64,000 bases of DNA from Leucobacter coleopterorum. GTDB lineage: Bacteria > Actinomycetota > Actinomycetes > Actinomycetales > Microbacteriaceae. Positions 19,647-30,146 of this stretch are shown in pieces. Location of the stretch: positions 868,001 to 932,000 of the forward strand of contig NZ_CP049933.1 in assembly GCF_011382985.1 (NCBI RefSeq), written 5' to 3'. Every line of letters begins with the position of its first letter. The first letter of the stretch is position 1. The position numbers and the translations under genes are program-made. The notes under the pieces were generated by a model that made no database searches, was not told the origin of the DNA, and saw only the letters and a program-made list of their open reading frames with translations.

Positions 19647-21304
19647 TCAATCCTTAAGAAGTGCCTCCTGTGCGGGGCGCCGGTCGGGTTTGCCGAGAGC
19701 TGGCCAGTGCGAGAGCGCACGTTCGGCCAGGGCAGTGATTGTAAGTGACGGGTTCACACCCGGGTTTGCCGGGACCGCCGCGCCGTCAACCACGTAGAGT
19801 CCTGGGTGGCCCCAGACCCGGTGGTACGGGTCGACCACCCCATCGGCGGGCGCAGCCGAGATTACCGCGCCGCCGAGAAAGTGCGCGGTGAGTGGGATGC
19901 CGAACACCTCGGGCCAGGATCCGCGAGCCTCTGCAAGAACGCCAGTCTCTTGTTCCAGGCGTGCAGCGATTGCCTCGGTCGCCCGGTGCGCCTGCGGCAG
20001 GTACGAGGGGTTTGGTTCACCGTGGCCTTGCTCACTCGTCATCGATAACCGCCCGAAACGGCGTCGCAGCGAAAGTGTCAGCGAGTTATCGGCGGTCTGC
20101 ATGACAAGCGCGATGATCCCGCGATCACTCCAGCGGCGGAGTGATCCCAATTTGAACTGTTTCACGGGGTTGCGCAGCGCACGCCCAAGTACAAAACCTA
20201 GCCGAGAGGGCAGCGAGCGGTCGCCGGGCACCATGACGGTCGCGAGTGCTCCCATCACATTGGATCCGGGGCCGTACCGCACATTTTCGACGTGAGTGCG
20301 CTCGTCAACGTGAAACGAAGTGGTGATCGCGACACCGCGGGTCAGCTCGGCGGACGCAGGGACCGCTGTCGCAACCGCGCCGTCCAGCGCCTCCGAATTG
20401 GTCCGAGTGAGCACACCAATAGCATCAGAAACGCGCGGCAGATCCCCACTCGCCTTCATGCGGTGCAGCAACTGCTGCGTGCCCCAGGTGCCGGCCCCCA
20501 ACACAACCTCGCGGGCGGTTACGGTGCGCTCATCTTTCTGCGTCCAGGATCCGCTGCGACGTGATGTAACGGCGAACCCACCACCGGGCAGCTCCCGCAC
20601 GCGAGTCACCGTGCGCAATGGCTCGATCGTGACACCCCGCCGTTCGGCGAGGGCCAGGTAGTTCTTCATCAGCGTGTTCTTTGCACCAACACGGCAGCCG
20701 ACCATGCAGTTGCCGCACAGTGTGCAGCCGGTGCGCGAGGGGCCTTCGCCGCCAAAGAAAGGGTCGGGCACGCCCACCCCGGGAGTGCCGAGGAACACCC
20801 CAACCGGTGCGTGTCGAAACGTCGGACCAACTCCGAGATCTTCTGCGGCTCCTTTCATAATCCGCTCCACTGGGCCAGTGTGCGGATACCGCTCGACCAC
20901 TCCGAGCATGCGCTTCGCCGTTGCATAGTGCGGCGCGAGTTCCGCAGCCCAGTCAGCGATCTCGCGCCACTGCGGGTCGTCGAAGAACGAGGATCCTGGC
21001 TCGTAGAGAGTGTTGGCGTAGTTCAGAGACCCTCCGCCAACACCCGCACCCGCGAGAACCATCACGTGTGGCAAACGGTGGATGCGCTGTACGCCAAAAC
21101 ACCCGAGGTAGGGGCCCAGAGGTAACGCCGCAGATTCCAGCTCGTCTTTGCGAAGTCTTCGTCTTCGAAGCGACGGCCGGCCTCGAGTACCCGCACGCGG
21201 TAGCCCTTTTCGGCGAGCCTGAGCGCTGAAACGGATCCGCCAAAGCCGGAACCGACAATCAACACATCAGTGTCGAACTCAACAGCACTGTCGAAGTCAG
21301 TCAT
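19647..21304 (-). CDS. GMC-family FAD oxidoreductase (frameshifted in assembly)
   Basis: A flavoprotein of about 550 residues related to cholesterol oxidase and glucose-methanol-choline enzymes. It has FAD motif [33 protein letters not shown] (second FAD/active-site region), [18 protein letters not shown] and the C-terminal [19 protein letters not shown]. The Cys cluster resembles a ferredoxin-like patch seen in some of these enzymes. The frame breaks at GGGG 21111-21114 (CCCC on the coding strand); one more base gives [14 protein letters not shown]. The start ATG 21304 has TAGGAGAA, part of which is the stop of the upstream kinase gene. The sterol or alcohol substrate is unknown. Confidence 0.87.
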
Positions 21305-21312
21305 GGTTTCTC

Positions 21313-22208
21313 CTACTTAGGCGCCGGAACCATCATTCGCAGCATCGCGGGGCATACCGAAATCATGCACTCGTCGACGCCGACAAACTCACCATCAGCG
21401 TAGACGGTCAGCCCCGGGCCGAAACCCGTACCGACCGCGTTCGTCGATGTGTCACCTCGGGGCGCGAAAGGTGCTCGCCCTTCAATAAGAGGGGAAATAG
21501 TCGGATCAGGCTGAGGCGCTTCAGCGGGGCAACGTGCACAACATCGAGTAGGCCGTCATCTGGCGCAGCCCCAGCACAGATCGGCATCCCGCCGCCGTAG
21601 GTTTCGGTGTTGCCAATGGCGATGAGGGTACCTGGTTCGGCAGTGGTGGCCTCCCCATCGATCGTCACATTGAACGCGAACGGTCGCAACTGAATGAGCT
21701 CAATGACGAGCGCGATGTAATAGCGCAGCGCCCCGTGTGGCCAGCGCAGCCGGTTGGTCCGATCGCTCACCTTCGCATCGAAACCGAGCGCGGCGATCGT
21801 AAAGAAGTGTTTCACCCGCCCACTGCAGCGCAGCTCTCCAATATCAATCTGTTTTGCGACTCCGGCCAGTGCGAGTGCCGCCGCTTCAGCCGCATTGCGC
21901 GGTATACCTAGTGCCCTTGCGAGGTCATTGCCCGTACCCGCTGGAATGAGCGCCATCGGCACCTCGCTGCCGATCAGCTTCTCCAAGATCTCAGTGAGTG
22001 TGCCGTCACCACCAACGATGACGAGCAGCGCAGGATCGTCTTGAAGTGCCCGCCCCGCGAGCTCGATCGTATCGGCCGCGGAAGCCCCTGCATAGGCTCG
22101 CACCTCTGAACCCCGAGCGCGCAGCTCAGCGATCGCTTCTTCTGAGGCTCCTCGTCCACGGCCCTTGCCCGCGAAGGGGTTCGAGAGCACCGCGATGTGC
22201 TTGCCCAT
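21313..22208 (-). CDS. Diacylglycerol/sphingosine kinase family protein (frameshifted in assembly)
   Basis: A lipid kinase that phosphorylates diacylglycerol or a similar lipid at the membrane. [11 protein letters not shown] is the N-terminal phosphate loop, [13 protein letters not shown] the GGDGT signature, and [14 protein letters not shown] the ATP site. The C-terminal domain includes [15 protein letters not shown]. The frame breaks at CCCC 21412-21415. One more base gives [17 protein letters not shown], typical of the family tail, and a stop at 21313-21315. Repaired length is about 299 residues. It starts two bases after the flavoprotein gene, so it is in the same operon. Confidence 0.87.
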
Positions 22209-22210
22209 GA

Positions 22211-23811
22211 TCAGGAGTCCTGAACTGACAAACTGACAGGGTCAACAGCAATGACCGCCCCGGGGTTGAGGATCCCTTGCGGGTCGAGCTCTCTTTTGAT
22301 CGCCTGGAGGATCCTGACCCCGGTTTCACCTACCTCTTCCCGCAACCACGGTGCATGATCCCGACCCACAGCGTGATGATGGCTGATCGTGCCACCGGCA
22401 GCGAGGATCGCATCGTTGGTGAGCGCCTTGATCTTGCGCCAGGCGTCAAGCGGTTCCTCGCGGATGTTTGCAAGCACTGTGAAGTAGAGAGACGCCCCTG
22501 TTGGGTAAATGTGCGAGACGTGGCACATGATGTACGACTTCGAACCGATGGCGGAGAAGCCGTCCTTCAACGCCGCCTCGACCGCGCTGCGCAGTTGCGG
22601 CAGATTCGTCCAGGTTGTTGCCGTCTCGAGGGTCTCGCAGAAAACTCCAATGTTGAGCAGCGAGTCGCGCAGATAGGGGCCGTCGAAGCGCCCCTCATCC
22701 AGTCAGCGGCGTCACCCTCGCCAGAGGAAGTGCCGCCCGCGGCCCGCAGCAGTTCTGAGGTGCGCGCTCGCCGCAGGGCAATCCCCTCACCCTCGTACAC
22801 AGTGACGACACTCGCGCCCTTTGCCAGGGCCTTACCGATCTTGCCGACCTGGGCGAGGCTCACTGCGGTCTCTGCCTCGTCCGAGAGACGAATCACCGTG
22901 GGACCCGAGGCGTGCTGCGCCACCTGGCGAAGTCCCTCTGAGCCAGCTGCGAAGCTCGGAAACGACCACGCCTCAAACACACGATCCTGCGGTACAGGGT
23001 GCACCCGAACCTTGACCTCGGTGATGACCCCGAAGATTCCTTCTGACCCAAGAAACACTCGAATCAGGTCTGGCCCAGCGGCAGAACCGGGGGAGCGGCC
23101 AAGTTCGAGGTCGCCGGTTGGGGTGGCGACGCGGATCCCGGTCACCATCGTGTCGAATCGGCCGTACCCCGCCGAATTTTGCCCTGACGACCTGGCCGCG
23201 GCGAACCCGCCGACTGTTGCATAACGGAAGCTCTGCGGGTAGTGCCCAAGCTCAAAGCCGTGCTCGGCGAGGAGAGCCTCGGCCTCTGGTCCGGTGGTAC
23301 CGGCGGCGAGTACGGCCTCACCGCTGACCGGGTCAAGACTGACGAGCCCACTCAGGCGTCGCAAATCAAGGCTCACGACCGCCCGCTGCGCACCGCGCAC
23401 GGGGTCGAGCGCACCGACCACGCTCGTGCCGCCACCGAACGGGATAACGGCAATCTTGCGAGCCGCCGCGAGGTCGAGGCAGGCGCGGACTTCTTCGTGG
23501 TTACCGGGGCGCATAACCGCGTCGGGTGCGTCCTGTTCAACCTTTCTGCGCTGAAGCAGGTCAGGGGTGGATCGCCCGCCCGCATGGTAAATGCGCGTCT
23601 CGGGTGCGGTGGAGACATTGTCGTCGCCAACCACGCCGCAAAACGCCTGGAGATCTTCACTGCTCAGCGCCGTGGGTTTCAGTTGAACGCTCGCGAGTTC
23701 GGCGGGAGTAGCTGGTTTTCGGACCCGACCGAGTAACAGGGGTAAAAGTGCTTGCACGGCTCGGGGCAGGGGCTTCGCTCGCTCAGGGTCGCCCCAGCCA
23801 TTCCAACGCAT
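22211..23811 (-). CDS. FAD-binding oxidase, alkyl-DHAP synthase-like (frameshifted in assembly)
   Basis: A VAO-family flavoprotein of about 534 residues resembling alkyldihydroxyacetonephosphate synthase. It has MRWNGWGDPE at the N-terminus, the PP-loop IPFGGGTSVVGAL, VGGFAAARSSGQNSAGYG and FLGSEGIFGVITEV, then SHIYPTGASLYFT and the C-terminal GGTISHHHAVGRDH. The frame breaks at CCCC 22693-22696. An in-frame ATG at 23850 would add 13 residues, but homologues in memory begin at the MRWNGWGDP-like motif. With that start the divergent gap to TetR is about 60 bases instead of 20. The likely role is in ether-type or glycerol lipid metabolism. This is inference from the family. Confidence 0.85.
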
Positions 23812-23870
23812 CGGCTGGTCGTCATTGGCCCTGCCATTTTCTGCGGTCATGCATTACAGTGTGACACATC

Positions 23871-24479
23871 ATGGAAAAACGTCAAGCTTCTATGTTGCCC
23901 TCTGGTAGCAAGATTCCAGTGTGGGATTCCACGCAGTCTCGTGTGCTTGACGCTGCCGACACGCTCATACAGCAGCGGGGCATTCACGGCGTGACGATCG
24001 CTGAGTTGGCACGAAGCTCTGCACTCAGTCGCCCCACGATCTATCGCAGTTGGAGTGATGCGGATGATGTTGTGCGGGCGGCACTTCTTCGTCGGGTGGT
24101 TTTTGTGCTCGAGGCCTTTCCTGATCCCGCAACCACCCGCACCGCGCTAGTTGATGACGTCTTGCGGTTCTCCACGCTCTTCCGAGCCGACCCGGTCTAT
24201 GCTTGCCTGCTTGAGCGGCAGCCAGAAGCTTTCACTCGGTACATGTTGCAGCGTGTGGGGTCGAGTCAACGACTCATTCAAGGATGGTTGACCCGAGCAA
24301 TCGCCGTGGCTCAGCGTGACGGGTCAGTGCGAGAGGGGGAACCCCAACAGATTGCAGTCATGCTCCTCCTCATTGCCCAGTCCGCAGTGCTCTCCCACGA
24401 CACGGTTGCCGAACTCATTGATGAAGAAGCGTGGGAGCGCGAACTGCGCATTGCGCTCGAAGGGTACTTGCAGTCATGA
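23871..24479 (+). CDS. TetR-family transcriptional regulator
   Basis: A repressor-type DNA-binding protein of 202 residues. The HTH is near residues 38-65 (VTIAELARSSALSRPTIYRSW). The C-terminal ligand domain is helical. It is divergent to the flavoprotein-kinase-GMC operon and overlaps glpD by four bases (ATGA), so it probably controls both sides. A small palindrome TGTGACACA at 23859-23867 sits in the short gap and could be part of its operator. The first eight residues may be extra, as ATG 23892 is also in frame. Confidence 0.88.
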   Translation: MEKRQASMLPSGSKIPVWDSTQSRVLDAADTLIQQRGIHGVTIAELARSSALSRPTIYRSWSDADDVVRAALLRRVVFVLEAFPDPATTRTALVDDVLRFSTLFRADPVYACLLERQPEAFTRYMLQRVGSSQRLIQGWLTRAIAVAQRDGSVREGEPQQIAVMLLLIAQSAVLSHDTVAELIDEEAWERELRIALEGYLQS

Positions 24480-25945
24480 TTCTCTCCGCCACTTCTCTGA
24501 ACGCAACCAGGCGTCGTAGCGACCTTGAACTCGCTGCGGTAGACACCGCGGATGTGCTCGTGGTGGGTGGCGGGATTACGGGAGCGGGAGTCGCCCTTGA
24601 CGCGGTTTCCCGCGGTCTGAGTGTGGTGCTCATCGAGGCCGAGGATCTCGCTTTCGGAACCAGTCGTTGGAGTTCGAAGCTCGTGCACGGCGGCCTCCGT
24701 TACCTTGCGACAGGAGACTTCGCTACGGCGAAGGAGAGCGCGTTCGAGCGCCATCTATTGATGACCAAGATTGCTCCCCATCTAATCCAGCCATTACCCC
24801 AGCTCTTGCCCTTCGTGCCCGGTGTTAGTCTCATGCAGCGCGCCGCCGGAGCTGTGGGTATGGGGGTCGGGGACCTGCTGCGCATGCAAGCGCGCACTCC
24901 TCGCAGTGTGCTTCCAGGGCCGCGACTAGTGGGCGCTCGTAAGGCGCTGAGTCTGGCGCCGCCTCTTAACCCCAGAGGCCTGCGTGGTGGCATGCTCTCG
25001 TTTGATGGACAGCTCGTAGACGATGCCAAGCTGGTTGTCACCGTCGCGCGAACTGCGGCCGGTTTGGGGGCGAGGATCCTCACCCGCGTGCGAGCTCTCG
25101 AGCTGCGGGGTGACGGTGCCAGTGTTGAAGACACACTTGCTGGTGAACGCTTTGAGATCCGCGCACGCAGTGTGATCAATGCCACCGGGGTGTGGGCCGG
25201 TGGGCTTGACGAGGAAATTACCGTACGTCCGAGTCGCGGCACTCACCTGGTGTTTGATGCAGCTGATCTAGGCAATCCGCGGGCGGCGATTACGATCCCG
25301 CACGAGGGATCAGTGAGCCGTTACGTGTTCGCGCTGCCTCAGGCAGATGGGCGCGTGATCTTGGGCCTCACTGACGAGGACGCGCCGGGACCGTTACCTC
25401 TGGTTCCGAAGCCGACCGAGCAAGAGGTATCGTTTTTGCTCTCGAGTCTCAATCGTGTTCTTGAAGCGCCTGTGCGGCAGGACCAGATTCGTGGATCTTT
25501 TGCAGGTCTGCGGCCACTCATTGACGCTGGCTCCGAGAGTACGGCCGACATTTCGCGAAAGCATCTCGTCAAGCAGTCGACTGCGGGGTTCATCAACGTA
25601 CTCGGAGGCAAGCTGACAACGTATCGCCGCATGGCGGAGGACGCTGTTGATCTGGCCGTGGACGTGCGTGGTTTGCATGCTTTGGCGAGTCGAACATCGT
25701 CTCTGCGACTGGCCCCAGTGGATGACGCGATTGCCCGTTCGCGGCGTGCCGACGCGGCGGAATCGGTTGTCGATGGGCTCTCGGTGACGCAAGCCGAGAT
25801 TGAATATGCTGTGCGGGCGGAGGGGGCGCTGACCGTAGATGATGTGCTCGACCGCCGCACCCGTATTGGGCTGGTTGCTGCCGACCGGGCTCGGAGCGAG
25901 GCTGTGGTCTCGCGCATTGTGGAGGATGCGCTCTCGCAACTTTGA
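24476..25945 (+). CDS. glpD: Glycerol-3-phosphate dehydrogenase, FAD-dependent
   Basis: Oxidises glycerol 3-phosphate to dihydroxyacetone phosphate at the membrane and reduces quinone. It has 489 residues. The FAD motif VLVVGGGITGAGVALDAV lies near residue 25, SSKLVHGGLRYLATGDF is the GlpD signature, and INATGVWAG and the C-terminal FINVLGGKLTTYRRMAEDA follow. ATG 24476 overlaps the TetR stop and suggests coupled translation. Next to an alkyl-DHAP-synthase-like enzyme and a lipid kinase, it would supply or drain the same three-carbon pool. Confidence 0.95.
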   Translation: MILSATSLNATRRRSDLELAAVDTADVLVVGGGITGAGVALDAVSRGLSVVLIEAEDLAFGTSRWSSKLVHGGLRYLATGDFATAKESAFERHLLMTKIAPHLIQPLPQLLPFVPGVSLMQRAAGAVGMGVGDLLRMQARTPRSVLPGPRLVGARKALSLAPPLNPRGLRGGMLSFDGQLVDDAKLVVTVARTAAGLGARILTRVRALELRGDGASVEDTLAGERFEIRARSVINATGVWAGGLDEEITVRPSRGTHLVFDAADLGNPRAAITIPHEGSVSRYVFALPQADGRVILGLTDEDAPGPLPLVPKPTEQEVSFLLSSLNRVLEAPVRQDQIRGSFAGLRPLIDAGSESTADISRKHLVKQSTAGFINVLGGKLTTYRRMAEDAVDLAVDVRGLHALASRTSSLRLAPVDDAIARSRRADAAESVVDGLSVTQAEIEYAVRAEGALTVDDVLDRRTRIGLVAADRARSEAVVSRIVEDALSQL

Positions 25946-25990
25946 TCCTATGCTCGAAAACAACGTGATGATGCTGAAGGAGAGTTCACA

Positions 25991-27788
25991 ATGGCGGGAC
26001 TGAGTAGGCGCAGTTTTATGCACGGCATTGGTGCGCTCGCCGTGGTGCACGGGCTGCAGACCGATGCCTTTGGCAGGCAGACGGTTCGCAGGCTGGAGGG
26101 CATCGAAAAGGGTGCGCCGCTCGACGATTTCCCGACAACACTGCAGCAGACCTTCCTGCGTGGCCCGGTGCTGCAGGGGAGTACCGCAAGCTTGAGACCG
26201 GCCCCGGCGAAAAGTACCTACCCCGCCTCGACATCCTTCGTAAGAAGGCCGATGCGGCGCGCACAAAAAATCGGCGCTCGCTGCTTTACTTCGCGCACCT
26301 CTCCGATCTGCACTTAATCGATGCGCAGTCGCCGTGCCGCCTCGAACCACTGATCGATCTGAATCACGGCACCTGGGCGGGAGCCTTCCGCCCGCAGGAG
26401 CAGCTCACCGCGGCGGTCGTCTCCAAAATGGTTGAGGGTTACTACGAGGCCAGGTACAGTCCGCTCACGGGTGCGCCGCTTGGTGCCGCCGTGGTGACCG
26501 GCGACAGCACCGACATGCTGTCGGAACTTGAGTTGCGCTGGTACATCGATCTGCTCGACGGCGGCACGGTTGATCCCGGATCGGGCGGCGACGAGTACCA
26601 CGGTGTGCAGGCCTGGAACGATGCCAACTGGGCGTACCGGCCTGGCGATCCCGAGGGCAGCGAGTTCGCCAAGTACGGCTTTCCGAAACTTCCCGAACTG
26701 CTGCAGCAGGCGGTCAGTAAGAAGATTACCTCTATTGGGCTCCCCGCGCCGTGGTACAGCGTGTTTGGCAACCACGACGTGTTGCTCTACGGAGCGTTTG
26801 GGGTGACCGATAGGATGCGGCAGGTCGCGGTTGGCAACCGTAAGTCATACTCGATGACCACAACCCTCGCGAACATGCTCAACGAGTACTCCTCACAAAA
26901 TAGCGCCTGGACACAGTCGGGCGGATCGATCCGCGACGTTGTTGGTGCGGCCGGCATGAAGACGGTGCCCGCCAACGAAAAGCGGAGGCTGCACGATCAG
27001 CACATGTTTATGGCTGAGCACTTCAAGTCTCCGGCGAGCCCTGGGCCGGTCGGGCACGGGTTCACCGAGCACAATCTGCTCTCGGGTGAGACCTGGTGGA
27101 AGGCCGATCTCAGCGGATCCGTGCGCTTGCTCGGCCTCGACACCTGCAACGGGGTTGCTGGCCCCGACGGCGCGGTCACCGAGGCCCAGTTCACATGGCT
27201 CGAGGGCGAACTGAAGCGGGCCGAAAAAGAGCGCAGGCTGATCCTGATCGCCTCACACCACAACAGCCACACACTCGACAACCCCTCGCGCAGGCCGGGG
27301 AGACAGGACGCCTGTACTGGTCGCAAGAATTGCTCGACCTGCTGCTGCGTTACCCAGTGGTCGTCGCGTGGCTCAACGGGCACACTCACGTCAATGAGAT
27401 CCTGGCCCACACGACGGACACGAGCGGGTTCTGGGAGATCACAACCGCATCCTGCATTGACTTCCCGCAGCAACAGCAGACCGTTGAGATCATGGACAAC
27501 CGCGACGGCACTCTCTCGCTGTTCACGACCGTCATTGACCACGCTTCGCCCTCCGCGCCAACCGGTGACGGCTCAGCGTCAGATCTCGCATCGCGCAGCC
27601 GTGAGTTTGCACTCAACGACTGGATCGAGGCCCCGCTGATGCGCCGCGGATCCCCGCTCGACCGCAATACCGAGCTGCTGTTGCCAGCACCTTTCCCGCT
27701 CGACGACGTTACCGACGCCAAGATCGAGGCGGAGCGCATGAAACACCTGGCGCGGATCGCGGCACACGAAAAGGAGGTCGAAGGATGA
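25991..27788 (+). CDS. Tat-exported metallophosphoesterase (two frameshifts in assembly)
   Basis: A secreted calcineurin-like phosphoesterase of about 599 residues with long inserts, like the TIGR03767 (PPA1498) family. The N-terminus SRRSFMHGIGALAVVHG is a twin-arginine signal. Metal motifs are HLSDLHLIDAQSP, TGDSTDM, FGNHDV, SHHNSHT and NGHTHVNEI. Frames break at GGGG 26176-26179 and CCCC 27282-27285. One base at each gives VLQGEYRKLETGPGEK and DNPLAQAGETGRLYWS. It is probably active outside the membrane on a phosphoester; the substrate is unknown. ATG overlaps link it to two downstream membrane-protein genes. Confidence 0.87.
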
Positions 27789-28264
27789 GCGGTCAGAGCA
27801 CGGCACAGAGCCGACCACAAGGAAGGCCCACCTGGCCGATTCGTGCGCTCGTCGCGGTGGCCGAGATGGTGCCGCACACGCGGCTTGCCCGCAGGATCAT
27901 CCTCTCGGTCGTGGGTTTGCTCGGGGCAGTCGGGGTTGTGCTGCTGGGTCTCTCGGTGTACTCCCTGACGCAGGGGCTCGCGCCCGTGAGCGGGGATCGC
28001 GCCTCGACCGTGCGCGTCGCGACGATCGACTTTTTAGTGACGCAGAACACTGCGTTTCTTGAGGTGCCAGCGTGCGAAACCGCAGAAGACTGGACGGTAA
28101 CCTGCTCGGGAAAAACTGTTGACGGCGAAGCGCTGAGCGCGACCTCACCGGGTGAAAAGCCAGAAACCGTCGAGATTAGTGTGGGGGAACGAGTGGTCTA
28201 CTCGGGCTCGATTGACGATCTGCTGTCCGCGGCAGCCGACGGCACGAAGGCGGTGAAACCGTGA
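27785..28264 (+). CDS. Single-pass membrane protein, unknown
   Basis: A 159-residue protein with a basic cytoplasmic N-terminus, one membrane helix near residues 38-62 (IILSVVGLLGAVGVVLLGLS) and an extracytoplasmic part with two Cys (VPACETAEDW, VTCSGKTVDG) that could form a disulfide. It starts within the stop of the phosphoesterase gene (ATGA) and its stop overlaps the next start. I do not recognise the family. Its placement suggests it works with the exported phosphoesterase. Confidence 0.7.
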   Translation: MSGQSTAQSRPQGRPTWPIRALVAVAEMVPHTRLARRIILSVVGLLGAVGVVLLGLSVYSLTQGLAPVSGDRASTVRVATIDFLVTQNTAFLEVPACETAEDWTVTCSGKTVDGEALSATSPGEKPETVEISVGERVVYSGSIDDLLSAAADGTKAVKP

Positions 28265-28814
28265 GTGATGCAGTGATGACCAAAGCAGCACCCCGGTTGG
28301 TGGTGTAGTGATCACCCTGGCAGCGCTGTTGCAGGCCCTGCTGTGGGGCTTCGGTGGTGCGCCGATTGCGGCGGTGCTTTCGGGGCTCGTCATCACGCTC
28401 GCACTGGCCGTTTCGGCTGCCTGGGTTGCAGGCGGCTCTGTCGAAACGTTTCGTGGCCCCGGATTGGTGCTGACGCTGTGGAGCCTCGGCGGAGTGCTCG
28501 TCGTCAGCACACTGCTGGTCGCACTGCCAATGGTGGCCCCGGTGATTGCGGCGATCCTGCCCGCCACCCTGATGACCGTGGCTGCGCGGCGCCCCTGGCG
28601 AGACCTTGGCTGGATCTGGCGGAGGGCACCGCTGCGAACCGCGGTGTGGTTACTGCTGACCATCGTGATCTGCGCGGCCATCTGGTTGCTCAGTGTGGTG
28701 CTGGGCCTGGTTGGTGCCGGTGTGGTCGGGGCCTTCGCCTGGTGGGTGCTGTTCGGGATCGTGCAACTGCGCCTGCTCAGGGTTTGGCGCGGTGTGCTGC
28801 GCCGCGCGCACTGA
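28261..28814 (+). CDS. Multi-pass membrane protein, unknown (frameshifted in assembly)
   Basis: About 184 residues with four or five hydrophobic helices (AALLQALLWGF, AVLSGLVITLALAVSAAWV, VVSTLLVALPMVAPVI, TAVWLLLTIVICAAIWLL, AFAWWVLFGI). A GTG at 28261 overlaps the upstream stop. From there the frame breaks at CCCC 28291-28294, and one more C joins VSDAVMTKAAPPVGG to the main frame. If that is wrong, the start is GTG 28308. No known domain is evident. It is the third gene of the phosphoesterase operon, and its stop is three bases from that of the convergent permease. Confidence 0.65.
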
Positions 28815-28817
28815 ACC

Positions 28818-30146
28818 TCACCCCTGCACGACCTGCCGCAGCAGCGGTTTTGTTGCGGTGAGAGTCGCCACAACAACCAGCACGCCGACCGCAATACTTG
28901 ACAGCGTGATAGCCAGCGAGAGTGGCGCAAAGACCACCGCCATGCCGACGAGTGGAAAGAGCAGGACTCCAGCGAGGATCGCCGAGCCAACCGAAGCGAG
29001 CAGCAACGGGAGCATGGTTGCGCCCCGGCGGGCCCGATCCTGCACTTCAAACGGAGTGCCCATGATCTGGAGCGAGCGCGATACGTCGCGTCGATCGAGA
29101 ATCTGCGCGGCTTGATTCACCGCGACGGAACAGGCGACCATCAGGAACGTGCCGATCACCGTGATGGCGACCCCCGTGCGAACATCACCGATCAGGTATC
29201 GCCCCAGTGGATCGTCGGTGATTGAGCCCTCGGCCTCGGCAATGCTCATGAGAGCGATGCCTGATCCGGCAAACACTGCCATAAAGCTCGACATTGCAAC
29301 GCCCGACACCTGGCGCCAGGCCGCCCGGGGTGACTCAAGGATGAATCGCGCTGAGAGTAAATCAGCGGGTTTCTGCGCACGGCGGGCCTTTGAACGACCG
29401 AACAGCGAGAGCACCCACGCTCCGATCAGGTCGATGGCAAGAAGCGTAACGGCGAAGCTGATCCCGAGCGCTGCAATAATGACGCCGAAGCCGTCAAGAG
29501 TTCCGACACCGTTCACCACCATGGCCGAGACGAGGATCGCGGCGATCGCGATGAGGGCCTGCAACCAGGGGATCTTGGGTGCCGACTGCTTGAGTGCAAC
29601 ACCGAGTGGAGAGATGATCACACGACGCAGGCTGATCAGAGCGCTCGCCGCGGCAATGACTGACACCCCGAGTACGAGCGCTGTCGCGATGCCGAGCGGC
29701 AGAGCGACTCCGCTTGCTCCGAGGGCTTCGCCGCGAAAGTGAATCAGACCGATGAGAGGTGACAGTGCGTATGCGAGCGCCGCCCCAAGAAATGCGCCAA
29801 TGAAGGCAATGCCCGTTGCTTCGATCACTGCGAGGCCCGCCGTGGATCGACCTGTCGCACCGAGCAGGCGTAGGATCGCGAGTCTGTCGTCGCGCCGCCG
29901 TGCCGACAGCCTGGCCGCCGCCGCACCGAGCGAAACGAGTGGCACCACGAGCAACGCGAGCGCGATTACGGCAAAGGCGATGTAGAGACCTGCGGCGTCA
30001 TCGGTGTACCCCCAAAAGGTCTGCGCTCCGCCGAGCACGATGGCGAGTAAAGCTGTGACCGCAAGAAAAGCAAACCCGGGGAGCAGGATCGCGCTCGCGC
30101 CCTGGCGACTAGGCCGCGAGAGCAGGGGGAGAACGTTGAGGATCAT
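28818..30146 (-). CDS. FtsX-like ABC transporter permease
   Basis: A membrane protein of 442 residues with two FtsX-like halves, each with several helices. The N-terminal half includes ALALLVVPLVSLGAAAARLS followed by RRRDDRLAILRLLGATG, a cytoplasmic loop typical of MacB/FtsX permeases. The second half ends with VLVVVATLTATKPLL. Such permeases move lipids, peptides or antibiotics or transmit mechanical signals. Its start overlaps the stop of the ATPase gene by four bases, so the two form one transporter. Confidence 0.86.
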   Translation of the reverse strand: MILNVLPLLSRPSRQGASAILLPGFAFLAVTALLAIVLGGAQTFWGYTDDAAGLYIAFAVIALALLVVPLVSLGAAAARLSARRRDDRLAILRLLGATGRSTAGLAVIEATGIAFIGAFLGAALAYALSPLIGLIHFRGEALGASGVALPLGIATALVLGVSVIAAASALISLRRVIISPLGVALKQSAPKIPWLQALIAIAAILVSAMVVNGVGTLDGFGVIIAALGISFAVTLLAIDLIGAWVLSLFGRSKARRAQKPADLLSARFILESPRAAWRQVSGVAMSSFMAVFAGSGIALMSIAEAEGSITDDPLGRYLIGDVRTGVAITVIGTFLMVACSVAVNQAAQILDRRDVSRSLQIMGTPFEVQDRARRGATMLPLLLASVGSAILAGVLLFPLVGMAVVFAPLSLAITLSSIAVGVLVVVATLTATKPLLRQVVQG

